From contig NZ_OBDY01000011.1 in assembly GCF_900215205.1 (NCBI RefSeq), positions 124,001 through 188,000 on the forward strand: a DNA stretch of 64,000 nucleotides. The letters run 5' to 3'. A program made the position numbers and the translations under genes. The notes beneath the pieces are model-generated. The model was not told the DNA's origin and searched no databases. It was given only the letters and a program-made list of their open reading frames with translations. This stretch comes from Paractinoplanes atraurantiacus (lineage in GTDB: Bacteria > Actinomycetota > Actinomycetes > Mycobacteriales > Micromonosporaceae). This document shows, in pieces, positions 1-7,629 of this stretch. Numbering within the stretch: the stretch's first letter is position 1; the number at the start of each line of letters is the position of its first letter.

Positions 1-299
1 ACCGCGTAGAAGCCGATGTAGCCCAGGTCGAGCAGGCCGGCGAGTCCGATCACGACGTTCAGGCCGACCGCGACCAGCACGTACACCGCGCAGAGGAACA
101 GCACCGAGGTGAAGTCCGTGTCCGGGGTGCTGATCAGCGGGATTTCGAGGCCCGGCAACGCGTACAGGAAAATGATGAAAGCGAAAAGGACCGAGATCCG
201 CCAGCCGTACGGAAGGTTCGCCCACCGGTCCCGCAGGCCGGTGACCGCGCGGACCCGGCCTTCGTCGGCCTTCCGCGCGGAATCGAGAACAGCCATCAT
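1..299 (-). CDS. livM: LivM-type branched-chain amino acid ABC permease (N-terminal part)
   Basis: This is the N-terminal 99 residues of a branched-chain amino acid ABC transporter inner-membrane permease; the rest lies beyond the left edge. A hydrophilic leader is followed by hydrophobic helices. One contains VLFLCAVYVLVAVGLNVVIG, the conserved early segment of LivM, and LAGLLDLGYIGFYAVG follows. The start is ATG at 299 (a second ATG is at 296), overlapping the livH stop as ATGA, so the two permeases are translationally coupled. With livK and livH upstream it should form the membrane half of a high-affinity Leu/Ile/Val or related substrate importer. The ATPases (livG, livF) would be expected to the left. 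Confidence 0.85.
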   Translation of the reverse strand, partial: MMAVLDSARKADEGRVRAVTGLRDRWANLPYGWRISVLFAFIIFLYALPGLEIPLISTPDTDFTSVLFLCAVYVLVAVGLNVVIGLAGLLDLGYIGFYA

Positions 300-1246
300 G
301 CCCGGGCCCTCCCCAGAGACTCACCCAACAGGCCCGTCGGGCGGAACAGCAACACGACCACGAGCATCACGAAGGCGACGACGTCCATCCACTCGTTGCC
401 GAACACACCGGCGCCGTAGTTCTCCACCACGCCCAGCAGCAGGCCGCCCAGCAGGGCGCCGCGCAGGTTGCCGATACCGCCCAGCACCGCCGCGGTGAAC
501 GCCTTGATACCGATCAGGAAGCCCACCGAGTACGTCGTGATGCCGACCTTGACGTCGTAGAGCACCGACGCCGCGCCGGCCATCATGCCGCCCAGCACGA
601 AGATCAGCATGATGACGCGGTCCTTGTTGACGCCCATCAGGGCGGCCACGTCCGGGTTCTGCGCCACCGCCCGCACGCCACGGCCGAGCCGGGTGCGGTT
701 GATGAAGATGTCCAGGCCGGCGAGCATCGCGAGCGCGCTCAGGATGATGCCGATCTGCAGGTTGGTGACGTCCGCGCCGAAGATCGTGAACTGCACCTTC
801 GGCTGTACGAGACTCGGCATGCCCCGCGGCTGCCGGTCCGTGATCGCACCCACCAGCTCGAACAGGGCCACCGAGGCACCGATCGCGCTGATCAGGAAGA
901 TCAGGCTGGGCGCGTTACGCTTGCGCAACGGCCGGTAGGCCACCCGCTCCACGATCAACGCGGTACCACCCGACGCCGCGCCGGCCGCCACGACCGCCAG
1001 CGCGATCAGTCCCAGCACCCCGAAGGTGCCCGGAGCCGACGCCCCCACACCGAAGCCCAGGCCGGCCCAGACGATCGTGGTAACGAACGTGCCGATCATG
1101 AAGACTTCGGAATGAGCGAAGTTGATCAGGCGCAGAACGCCGTAGACCAACGTGTAACCGAGAGCGACCAGGGCATAGATGGCGCCCTGCGTCAGTCCCG
1201 TCACGGTGAGCGACATGAAGTTGTCGCCCAGGAATTCAAAGTTCAA
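296..1246 (-). CDS. livH: LivH-type branched-chain amino acid ABC permease
   Basis: Inner-membrane permease of 316 residues with about eight hydrophobic segments. It has the LivH hallmarks ALGYTLVYGVLRLINFAHSE near residue 28 and GIKAFTAAVLGGIGNLRGAL near residue 247, the latter being the EAA-like loop that contacts the ATPase. I chose the TTG start at 1246 because GGAG lies five bases before it. It pairs with LivM (ATGA overlap) and is fed by the lipoprotein LivK encoded 106 nt upstream. The gap contains a long hairpin that may lower permease expression relative to the binding protein. The family assignment is secure; substrate specificity among branched-chain amino acids, amides or urea cannot be read from sequence. 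Confidence 0.93.
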   Translation of the reverse strand: MNFEFLGDNFMSLTVTGLTQGAIYALVALGYTLVYGVLRLINFAHSEVFMIGTFVTTIVWAGLGFGVGASAPGTFGVLGLIALAVVAAGAASGGTALIVERVAYRPLRKRNAPSLIFLISAIGASVALFELVGAITDRQPRGMPSLVQPKVQFTIFGADVTNLQIGIILSALAMLAGLDIFINRTRLGRGVRAVAQNPDVAALMGVNKDRVIMLIFVLGGMMAGAASVLYDVKVGITTYSVGFLIGIKAFTAAVLGGIGNLRGALLGGLLLGVVENYGAGVFGNEWMDVVAFVMLVVVLLFRPTGLLGESLGRARA

Positions 1247-1276
1247 CGCGACTCCAGCAAGGGAAAGTCATACAGG

Positions 1277-1312
1277 ACGTGCGGCCGAGAGCCAGAGCTC
1301 CCGACCGCACGT
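1277..1312 (-). promoter_or_regulatory. Intercistronic hairpin between livK and livH
   Basis: Two 16-nt arms (1277-1292 and 1297-1312) enclose a 4-nt loop. Read as minus-strand RNA all 16 positions pair, two as G-U wobbles. On the plus strand these become A-C mismatches, so the structure fits liv transcription. Such hairpins after a binding-protein gene commonly protect the upstream mRNA or partly terminate transcription; that role is inferred. Confidence 0.6.
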
Positions 1313-1352
1313 TTCGCAGCTCAAACAAACCGTCAGAGAAGACCCGTCAAGG

Positions 1353-2510
1353 TCAGCTCTTCGGCGCCTCCTGGTCGGCCACGATCTTGCCGCCCGCGAC
1401 CTTGTACGCCCAGATCGCCACCGCGGACGGGTCGATCTCGCCGTTCTCCTGGAACTTGAAGCTGGTGGTCACGCCCTGGCCGGTGTAGCCGTCGACGAAG
1501 GTCTCCAGCTTCTCCCGGGTCGAGTTGCCCGCCTTGATGCCCGCCAGCAGGATGTTCGCGGCGTCGAAGGCCTCCGCGCTGTACGTGCCGGCGTCACGGC
1601 CGACAGCGGCCTTGTAGTCGGCCGCGAACGTGCCGCCCGCCTTCTCCGGCGGAACACACGGGCAGGTCAGGATCGCGCCCTCGGCGTTGGCGGCACCGGC
1701 GCCGTCGACGAACGCCTGGTCCTTCACACCGTCGCCGGCGACGAACTTCGCCTTGCCGCCCGCGTCGCGGTACTGCTTCAGGAACGGCGCGGCCTCACGG
1801 TAGTAACCGCCCCAGAAGATCGAGTCGGCGCCCGAGCTGTTGATCTGGGTGACCAGCGCGCCGAAGTCGGTCTGCTGCTCCTTGACCACGGCGTTCGCCG
1901 TCACGACCGAGCCCAGCGTCTTCTTCACCTGGTCGGCGAGGCCCTTGCCGTACTCCGAAGCGTCGTCCACCACGAAGGTCTTCTGGACCTTCATGACGTC
2001 CTTCATGTAAAGCGCCAGGCCAGGACCCTGCGAAGCGTCGTTGCCCAGAGCGCGGTGGAACGTCTTGTCACCCTGGTCCGCCAGCGCCGGGTTGGTCGCC
2101 GACGGCGTGATGATCACGACGCCTTCCTTGCTCATGATCGGGTTGGCCACCTTGGACTCACCCGAGAAGGCGGGGCCGACCACACCGAGGATCTTGGCGT
2201 CCTGAACGACGGACGTCGCGAGGCCGGACGCCTGCGCCGGGTCACCCGCCGAGTCCTTCTCGACCAGCTCGACCTTGCAGTCGGCGTTGGCCTTGTTGTA
2301 TTGGTCGACGGCGAGCTTCGCGCCGTCGCGGATGTTGATGCCGAGCTGCGCGTTACCGCCGGTCAGGGCGCCGAAGAACGCGATCTTGCTGCCACAGGCA
2401 GCCGCGTCCGTCGAGTCGCCTCCGTCGTCATCGCTGGCACAGGCCGCCGCGCCCAAAAGAAGGCCGACCATAGCCACGCCGCCGATGGCTCGTGCGAGAG
2501 ACTGCCTCAA
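1353..2510 (-). CDS. livK: Branched-chain amino acid ABC transporter substrate-binding lipoprotein
   Basis: Extracytoplasmic type I periplasmic-binding-protein fold lipoprotein of 385 residues that delivers substrate to LivHM. The N-terminus is MRQSLARAIGG, a hydrophobic stretch, then a lipobox ending AAAC followed by an acidic linker (ASDDDGGDS). The mature domain has family sequences such as IAFFGALTGGNAQLGINIRDG, with a second lobe further on. I chose TTG at 2510 because GGAGGAGG stands about nine bases before it; upstream in-frame codons would only lengthen the region ahead of the signal peptide. It is the first gene of the liv operon. The 211 nt between it and the ANTAR regulator should hold the promoter. 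Confidence 0.93.
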   Translation of the reverse strand: MRQSLARAIGGVAMVGLLLGAAACASDDDGGDSTDAAACGSKIAFFGALTGGNAQLGINIRDGAKLAVDQYNKANADCKVELVEKDSAGDPAQASGLATSVVQDAKILGVVGPAFSGESKVANPIMSKEGVVIITPSATNPALADQGDKTFHRALGNDASQGPGLALYMKDVMKVQKTFVVDDASEYGKGLADQVKKTLGSVVTANAVVKEQQTDFGALVTQINSSGADSIFWGGYYREAAPFLKQYRDAGGKAKFVAGDGVKDQAFVDGAGAANAEGAILTCPCVPPEKAGGTFAADYKAAVGRDAGTYSAEAFDAANILLAGIKAGNSTREKLETFVDGYTGQGVTTSFKFQENGEIDPSAVAIWAYKVAGGKIVADQEAPKS

Positions 2511-2712
2511 GGTTGGAACCCTCCTCCATACCGAACCCACCGAGCCACTGGCGGCCGATTGGCACTTGCGTACCGACGCAACCACGCCGTGCCCCGTTAT
2601 GGGCCGGGACGCTATCCCAGGTTCCCGGGCTGCCAAAAGACTTCGATCGGGCTTTCATCGAACCGTTACGTCTCGTGACGCCTCAGTCGGAGGAGGTGTT
2701 ACAACCGCAGTA

Positions 2713-2733
2713 CCCGAAAGATCAACTTTCGGG
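2713..2733 (-). terminator. Hairpin at the end of the ANTAR regulator gene
   Basis: Perfect 8-bp stem CCCGAAAG/CTTTCGGG with a 5-nt loop. The stop codon of the pdtaR-like gene lies in the loop. It probably ends that transcript; there is no clear T-run. Confidence 0.45.
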
Positions 2734-3345
2734 GACCTCGGCCTCGCCGGCCTCCTGACCCTCCGCCAGGATCCGGTCGGCCACCTCACGCATCGTCATC
2801 CGGTGGTCCATCGCGGTGCGCTGAATCCACTTGAACGCCTGCGGCTCGGTCATCTGGTACTTCGTCATCAGCTCGCCCTTGGCCCGCTCCACCGACTTGC
2901 GCGTCTCGAGACGGTCGGTCAGACCCGCCACCTCGGACTCCAGGGCGGCGATCTCCGAGTACCGCGACAGGGCGATCTCGATGGCCGGCACGAGGTCGGA
3001 CTTCTGGAAAGGCTTGACCAGGTACGCCATGGCGCCCGCGGCACGGGCCCGCTCGACGAGATCACGCTGGCTGAACGCCGTCAGAATGACCACCGGGGCG
3101 ATCCGCCCGCCGGCGATCCGCTCGGCGGCGGCCAGCCCATCCATGATCGGCATCTTGATGTCCAGAATGACGAGATCAGGCCGAAGCTCCTCGGCCAGGC
3201 GCACGGCGGTCTCCCCGTCACCGGCCTCGCCGACGACGTCGTAGCCCTCCTCCACGAGCATCTCGGCGAGATCGAGCCGGATGAGGGCCTCGTCCTCGGC
3301 GATCAACACCCGCTTGCGCTCGGCACCAGCCTGCGAGTCGGCCAC
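2722..3345 (-). CDS. pdtaR: ANTAR-domain response regulator, PdtaR type
   Basis: Cytoplasmic RNA-binding response regulator of 207 residues. The receiver domain spans about residues 10-125, with the acidic pocket at EDE (17-19), phosphoacceptor D62 in ILDIKMPIMDG, and the conserved K in YLVKPF. A helical linker follows, then an ANTAR domain (about 140-195: SVERAKGELMTKYQMTEPQA and AFKWIQRTAMDHRMTMREVA), which binds paired hairpins in mRNA to prevent termination. I start at GTG 3345, which has TAGGAG seven bases upstream; the longer frame to 4038 runs over the tRNA and is not coding. Family knowledge links PdtaR to a PdtaS histidine kinase, which is not in this window. Confidence 0.92.
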   Translation of the reverse strand: MADSQAGAERKRVLIAEDEALIRLDLAEMLVEEGYDVVGEAGDGETAVRLAEELRPDLVILDIKMPIMDGLAAAERIAGGRIAPVVILTAFSQRDLVERARAAGAMAYLVKPFQKSDLVPAIEIALSRYSEIAALESEVAGLTDRLETRKSVERAKGELMTKYQMTEPQAFKWIQRTAMDHRMTMREVADRILAEGQEAGEAEVPES

Positions 3346-3475
3346 AGAACTCCTACCCCCAACGATCCGAAGACACGACACCCCGGTATGCGGGTGTCGC
3401 CGCCCTAAGCGTAGTGGGTAGGCTGTCCCTAGCTCAGCACGGCGTGACCATCTCATCGCCAACGCACAGGCGCCT

Positions 3476-3553
3476 GTCCCCGTAGCCCAATCGGCAGCAG
3501 GCAATGGACTCAAAATCCATACAGTGTGGGTTCGAATCCCACCGGGGACACCA
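3476..3553 (+). tRNA. tRNA with anticodon CAA (Leu), short variable arm, CCA encoded
   Basis: The cloverleaf folds completely. The acceptor stem GTCCCCG/CGGGGAC has 7 of 7 pairs. The D arm has a GCC/GGC stem and GG in the loop. The anticodon stem is ATGGA/TCCAT with loop CTCAAAA (anticodon CAA), the T stem GTGGG/CCCAC with loop TTCGAAT, the discriminator is A, and CCA is encoded. The variable region is only ACAGT (5 nt), whereas bacterial tRNA-Leu normally has a long class II arm. Codon assignment therefore says Leu (UUG), while the body looks like class I. The 3' end is only 32 nt before the first HTH/LAGLIDADG-like gene. Confidence 0.85.
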
Positions 3554-3558
3554 TAACG

Positions 3559-3569
3559 TCGTACCCCTG
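3559..3569 (+). promoter_or_regulatory. Conserved upstream motif, copy 1 (GTCGTACCCCT)
   Basis: GTCGTACCCCT lies 16 nt before the ATG of the first HTH/LAGLIDADG-like gene, and the same 11 bases recur at 4369-4379 before the second copy. Just downstream, GATAAT (3572-3577) sits about 8 bases before the ATG, so a leaderless or near-leaderless mRNA is possible; no good ribosome-binding site is seen. The function of the motif (operator, promoter or target site) is unknown. Confidence 0.4.
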
Positions 3570-3585
3570 TTCGATAATAAGGGTC

Positions 3586-4341
3586 ATGCATCCGCCGCAG
3601 AAACGCGAGCGAGCCCTGAGAATGCGTGCCGAAGAAGTTCCGTTCGGCGAAATCTGCCGCGCCCTCGGATTGTCGCGATCCACCGTCGGACACTGGTTCT
3701 ACGGTGAACGCGCGCGCCACCGCGCCGAACTCGACGCCGACGTGCGCTGCCCTCGTTGCGCCCGGCCCGCGCGTGATCCCGACGATCAAGGCGCCTACGC
3801 CTATCTTCTCGGCCTCTACCTTGGCGACGGCCATCTGGTGACCAGAGCGAAGGTCCCGGTGCTCCGTGTCTACTGCGCGGACGCCTGGCCCGGTTTGATC
3901 GAGGAGTGCGAGGCGGCGATGCTCGCCGTGCTCGCCAAGAACGTCCAGCGGGTCCAGAAGACGGGCTGCGTCGGCGTGCAGAGTTATTCGAACCATTGGC
4001 CGTGCCTTTTCCCGCAGCACGGCCCCGGGCACAAACACGAACGGCCCATCTATCTGGCCGCCTGGCAGCAGCCGATGATCGACGCGAACGGCGGATCATT
4101 CCTGCGCGGCCTATTTCACTCCGATGGCTGCCGTGTTTCCAACCGAATAACGCGCGGCCAGAAGGTCTACACATATCCGCGCTACTGCTTCTCGAACGAA
4201 TCGGCCGACATCATGCGGCTGTGCCAGCAATCTCTGGACCGTCTCGGCGTCAACTGGCGGATGTGCCGGCGCAACATGCTGTCGGTGGCGCGCCGCGAGG
4301 CGGTGGCCCGGCTGGACGAGTTCATCGGCCCGAAGTGGTGA
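3586..4341 (+). CDS. Helix-turn-helix protein with LAGLIDADG-like endonuclease domain, copy 1
   Basis: A 251-residue protein. Residues 16-44 form a helix-turn-helix (VPFGEICRALGLSRSTVGHW), followed by a CxxC pair (C55, C58). Two LAGLIDADG-like motifs follow: YLLGLYLGDG (73-82) and FLRGLFHSDG (172-181), both keeping the catalytic-type aspartate. Related actinobacterial proteins are usually annotated as transcriptional regulators, but the double motif is that of a monomeric homing endonuclease fold. It starts 32 nt after a tRNA 3' end and is followed by a diverged tandem copy ending in the same RREAVARLDEF(I/V)GPKW sequence. DNA cleavage versus regulation cannot be decided here. ATG 3586 is chosen because the longer frame would run through the tRNA. 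Confidence 0.8.
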   Translation: MHPPQKRERALRMRAEEVPFGEICRALGLSRSTVGHWFYGERARHRAELDADVRCPRCARPARDPDDQGAYAYLLGLYLGDGHLVTRAKVPVLRVYCADAWPGLIEECEAAMLAVLAKNVQRVQKTGCVGVQSYSNHWPCLFPQHGPGHKHERPIYLAAWQQPMIDANGGSFLRGLFHSDGCRVSNRITRGQKVYTYPRYCFSNESADIMRLCQQSLDRLGVNWRMCRRNMLSVARREAVARLDEFIGPKW

Positions 4342-4368
4342 CAAGCGCGGTCCCGGCGGAGCCAAAGT

Positions 4369-4379
4369 GTCGTACCCCT
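4369..4379 (+). promoter_or_regulatory. Conserved upstream motif, copy 2 (GTCGTACCCCT)
   Basis: Identical to 3559-3569 and placed 16 nt before the ATG of the second copy, so the tandem duplication included the upstream region. The GATAAT seen in copy 1 is replaced by a less convincing sequence here. Confidence 0.4.
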
Positions 4380-4395
4380 CCTCGAGGATTCGAGA

Positions 4396-5141
4396 ATGCA
4401 CCCCGCGCATCTCCGAGAGAAAGCCCTCCGCCTGTACGCCGCCGGCGTGCCCTTCTCCGCGATATATCGGCGGCTCGGCTGTCGCGGAACACTGTCGCCT
4501 GCTGGCTCTACAACCGGAGCCGTTCGGCAACGAAGATCGACAACCGGTGTCCACGCTGCGACCGGCCCACTCGCAGGGTCGATGACCCTTCGGCGTATGT
4601 CTACCTGCTCGGCCAATATCTCGGCGACGGTCATCTGCTGATGACTCAGCGGGTGCCCCTCCTGACGGTCGCCTGCGATCTGCGCTACCCCGGGCTCATC
4701 CACGAGGTGTCCTCCGCGATGGAGTCGTGCGGCGCCAAGACGGTGGGATATCAGGAGCGGACGGGATGCGTGAGCGTTCGGGCGCATTGGACCCATTGGC
4801 CCTGCCTCTTCCCCCAGCATGGCCCTGGCGTGAAGCACGGCCGCAAGATCGAATTGACGACTTGGCAGCGTGAAGTGATCGACAGGCGGCCGGAGAGATT
4901 TCTTCGCGGCCTCTTCCATTCAGACGGCTGCCGCTTCCTCAATACTGTCGAGCGAAATGGGAAGGAATATGCCTATACCCGGTACCAGTTCGTCAACGAG
5001 TCCCGCGACATCATGCGACTCTGCCAGCAATCGCTCGACAAGCTCGACATCAGCTGGCGGATGTCGCGGCCCAACACGTTGTCGGTGGCGCGTCGCGAGG
5101 CGGTGGCCCGGCTGGACGAATTTGTCGGGCCGAAGTGGTGA
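4396..5141 (+). pseudogene. Helix-turn-helix/LAGLIDADG-like protein, copy 2, frameshifted
   Basis: A second copy of the preceding gene whose reading frame is broken. MHPAHLREKALRLYAAGVPF (from 4396) runs in one frame up to about 4479. The homologous continuation SRNTVACWLYNRS and everything downstream lies in another frame through 5141. Aligned with copy 1 (GGATTGTCG), this copy reads GGCTGTCG, so one T is missing near 4479-4481. The rest is intact, including YLLGQYLGDG, FLRGLFHSDG and the shared C-terminus. It could be a decaying pseudogene, a sequencing or assembly error, or translated from an internal start as an HTH-less protein. Confidence 0.7.
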
Positions 5142-5178
5142 CCGTTGGTGGTTGAGTGCTCAAGCCCAGCGCGCGGTG

Positions 5179-6066
5179 TCATGACGGTCGGCCACTCGGC
5201 GTGACTCGGGTCGGTGCGGCGGCTACTGACGGTCGCGGCGGGATGGTGGCCTTCGGCTGCTGCTTGGCGGGCTTTGTCGTCGCGATGGACGGTGGGGTGG
5301 CTCGCCCTGATTTCGGTGGTTGAGTGCCGCTGTGCGCGGGGCCGCTGGGTTTCGGCGGCGGCTCGCTCGACGGTGGACCTGCCGGTGAAGGTGTCCCTGG
5401 CGAAGGTGTCCCCGGCGACGGCACCCCCGGTGACGGCACTGCCGGTGAGGGTGTGCCGGCTGAAGGCGCGGCCGGTGGGGGCGCCGTCTTTGCGGGTGAC
5501 GACGCTGACTGTCTTACCTTTTCGCAGTAGCGGCCGATGGCGTGTTCGCCGCCGGCGGCGGCGATCAGGGTGCGGCGGTCGTGGCTGCTCAGCGGTGCGG
5601 CGCCGCGCCAGGCCTCGCAGCGGGTGAAGGCGGCGAGGTCCGGCGTCGGGGCCGGCCCGGACGGGGATCCGGACTCCCGTGGGGACGGGGTGCCTGTTCT
5701 CGGCGCAGGTACGCCCAGCGCCGAGAACAGGCGGTGCGCGTGCTGCTGGGCTTCCTGGGGGAGGTTGCCGGTGCGGGCGGCCACGGCGGTTCCGGTGAGG
5801 AGCAGGAGAGCCAGACCGGCCGTGACGGGCACGAGCACGGCCCGGATCCTCGCCGGTCGACGACGACGGCGTGCGGCGCGGGCAGCACGTTTGCGTTCGG
5901 CGGTGAAGGCGTCGACCATTTGTTTCTCGCCGCTGAGCTCCGAGGCGGTGGCCGGGGCTCGTGCCGCTTCGATCAGGCGGCGCAGGCCGGGATCACCGAC
6001 CGCGAGGTCAGTGTCGGTGCTTCTCCGCTTACGCATCGCATGAAGGAGAGCGCGCAGGTGCCGCAT
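5179..6066 (-). CDS. Single-pass membrane protein with Pro/Ser-rich exterior, sigma-factor partner
   Basis: A 295-residue protein encoded immediately after the ECF sigma gene (4 nt after its TAA; AGGGGGT precedes the ATG at 6066). A basic cytoplasmic N-terminal region ends in KRAARAARRRRRPAR. One membrane helix (VLVPVTAGLALLLLTGTAVA) follows at about residues 115-135. The exterior part has two cysteines and a C-terminal half of PSPGTPSP-like repeats and Pro/Lys-rich tail. The position suggests an anti-sigma or membrane sensor for the sigma factor, but I see no HxxxCxxC zinc anti-sigma motif, so this is inferred from context only. Function unknown. Confidence 0.7.
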   Translation of the reverse strand: MRHLRALLHAMRKRRSTDTDLAVGDPGLRRLIEAARAPATASELSGEKQMVDAFTAERKRAARAARRRRRPARIRAVLVPVTAGLALLLLTGTAVAARTGNLPQEAQQHAHRLFSALGVPAPRTGTPSPRESGSPSGPAPTPDLAAFTRCEAWRGAAPLSSHDRRTLIAAAGGEHAIGRYCEKVRQSASSPAKTAPPPAAPSAGTPSPAVPSPGVPSPGTPSPGTPSPAGPPSSEPPPKPSGPAHSGTQPPKSGRATPPSIATTKPAKQQPKATIPPRPSVAAAPTRVTPSGRPS

Positions 6067-6070
6067 TCCG

Positions 6071-6619
6071 TTACACCCCCTGCCGGCTGGGCTGGGTGCG
6101 GTCGCGGACATCGGGGTGGGTGGCGAGGCGCCTGAGCCCGCGCATGGCGGCGATCCGTACGGCACCAGGTCTTTTGCCGAGAATGTCGGCGGTGGTGGCG
6201 ACGTCGAGGCCGATCACGACGCGGAGCATCACGGCTTCGGCCTGGTCGATGGGCAGTTCGGCGATGAGGGCGACGGCCCAGGCGGTGCCGTCGTTCTCGA
6301 GGGTGAGGGTGGCCGCGTCGGAGGCCGAGGCGGCGGCGGGCAGGGGCGGGGTGGGCCGGCGGCGCACCGTGTCGAGGCCCCGGTTGCGGGCGATCCGGAA
6401 GAGCCAGCCGCGGAAGGCGGCGAGGTCGCCGTCGAACCGGTCGAGGTCGCGGATGACCTGCAGCCAGGTCTCGCTGGCGGCGTCCTCGGCGTGGTCGCCG
6501 GCGATGACGCGCAGGTAGCGCAGGACGCCGGGGTGCAGGCCGCGCCACAGGGTGGCGAAGCCCCGGCGGTCGCCGTCGCGGGCGGCGCGCAGGGCTTCGG
6601 CCAGGGGATCGTCGGGCAC
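6071..6619 (-). CDS. ECF-family RNA polymerase sigma factor
   Basis: A 182-residue sigma factor of the extracytoplasmic-function type. Region 2 is visible in LWRGLHPGVLRYLRVIAGDH, AEDAASETWLQVIRDL and AFRGWLFRIARNRGLDTVRR. Region 4 is in AELPIDQAEAVMLRVVIGLD and ILGKRPGAVRIAAMRGLRRL. I start at GTG 6619 because GGAG stands five bases before it; the frame extends further upstream without start-site support and overlaps the opposite gene. It is followed 4 nt later by a membrane protein likely to control it. The target promoter is not identifiable from this window. Confidence 0.88.
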   Translation of the reverse strand: MPDDPLAEALRAARDGDRRGFATLWRGLHPGVLRYLRVIAGDHAEDAASETWLQVIRDLDRFDGDLAAFRGWLFRIARNRGLDTVRRRPTPPLPAAASASDAATLTLENDGTAWAVALIAELPIDQAEAVMLRVVIGLDVATTADILGKRPGAVRIAAMRGLRRLATHPDVRDRTQPSRQGV

Positions 6620-6772
6620 GGGGTCTCCGGGGGGTGGGGGCGTGCCGTTGATACCCAGGACGGCCGCGATCGATGCGCCCCGGCCGGGAGCGGGCTGTGA
6701 ATCCGGCTGAACCGCAGGTGGGGTGGGGCGGCGGATGTTGTCATGGTTCGGACACGTTCGGCTGGAGGCCTC

Positions 6773-7615
6773 ATGTTGTGGTCCGGTTCCTCGCCCCTGA
6801 CGGTCATGCGGAACAGCATGTGGGGTTTTCTGATGTTCGCCGGGGTGGCGTGGCTGGCGATCGGCTGGAGCGTGATGCGCCTGGAGCCGGCGGACGTGGT
6901 GAGCGTGGCCGGCCCGGTCATCTTCTTCGGGGCTCTGTGCGAGGCCGTACGGGCTTTGGCCGGCACGCGGACGTGGTGGTTGAACGCGTCGATGGCGGCG
7001 CTGTTCACGGCCACCGGCGTGATCGTCCTGCTGGACCGGGACGCGACCTACACGACGCCGGCGTCGCTGATCGGCTGGTTCCTCATGGTGCGGGGCGCGG
7101 TCGACGTGGCCGTGGCGACGATGAACCGGGGCGCCGACCGTACCTGGGGCCTGATGTTGTCCCTGGGTGTGGCGCAGGCCGGTCTCGGCTTCTTCGCGTC
7201 GAGCCCGCTGTCCCGCGCGGCCGATCCGGTGATCGTCACGCTGGGTGGGCTGGCGATGTTGCGCGCGATCGCCGATCTGGTGACGTCGTTGCGGTTGAGG
7301 GAGGTTTCCGCCGTACGGCCGGACGTCCTGAAGTTGTCTCCGGAGCGCGAAGAGGGTGTGGCCGGCTATTCGGCGGGTCTGACCGACTTCGAGGACGCGC
7401 CGGAGAAGCCGAGGGCGCGGCATCGGGCGGTGGACGCCGATGCGCGGACCTTCCACGAGGAGGTTGTCAGCACCACGCGCGATCTGGACGCGAAGATCGC
7501 GGAGGCGGGTGTGACGGGTACGGCCGCGGCGGCACACCGGCTGCCGCCGGACCGGGACATTCCGGCCGTGCCGGACACCCCGGAGAGCATGGCGGAGGGT
7601 GAGCGGCGCCGCTGA
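6773..7615 (+). CDS. DUF308/HdeD-like multi-pass membrane protein
   Basis: Predicted inner-membrane protein of 280 residues. About six hydrophobic segments in the first 180 residues (MWGFLMFAGVAWLAIGWSVM, MAALFTATGVIVLLD, GLMLSLGVAQAGLGFF among them) resemble the short-repeat membrane family HdeD/DUF308. A hydrophilic tail of about 100 residues rich in charged residues follows (TFHEEVVSTTRDLDAKIAEA). I prefer ATG 6773, preceded by GGAGG at five bases, over the ATG at 6743. It is divergent from the sigma factor, so the 150 nt between may hold promoters for both. No catalytic motif is seen; the role is unknown. Confidence 0.72.
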   Translation: MLWSGSSPLTVMRNSMWGFLMFAGVAWLAIGWSVMRLEPADVVSVAGPVIFFGALCEAVRALAGTRTWWLNASMAALFTATGVIVLLDRDATYTTPASLIGWFLMVRGAVDVAVATMNRGADRTWGLMLSLGVAQAGLGFFASSPLSRAADPVIVTLGGLAMLRAIADLVTSLRLREVSAVRPDVLKLSPEREEGVAGYSAGLTDFEDAPEKPRARHRAVDADARTFHEEVVSTTRDLDAKIAEAGVTGTAAAAHRLPPDRDIPAVPDTPESMAEGERRR

Positions 7616-7629
7616 AAGCCAGTCTCCCT

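Noticed and set aside
1179..2678. Long plus-strand reading frame opposite livK
   Set aside because: It is antisense to a clear lipoprotein gene with signal peptide and ribosome-binding site; its translation is Arg/Val-rich with no family sequence.
3476..5141. Integrated phage or integrative element at the tRNA
   Set aside because: No integrase, no repeat of the tRNA 3' end downstream that I could find within the window.
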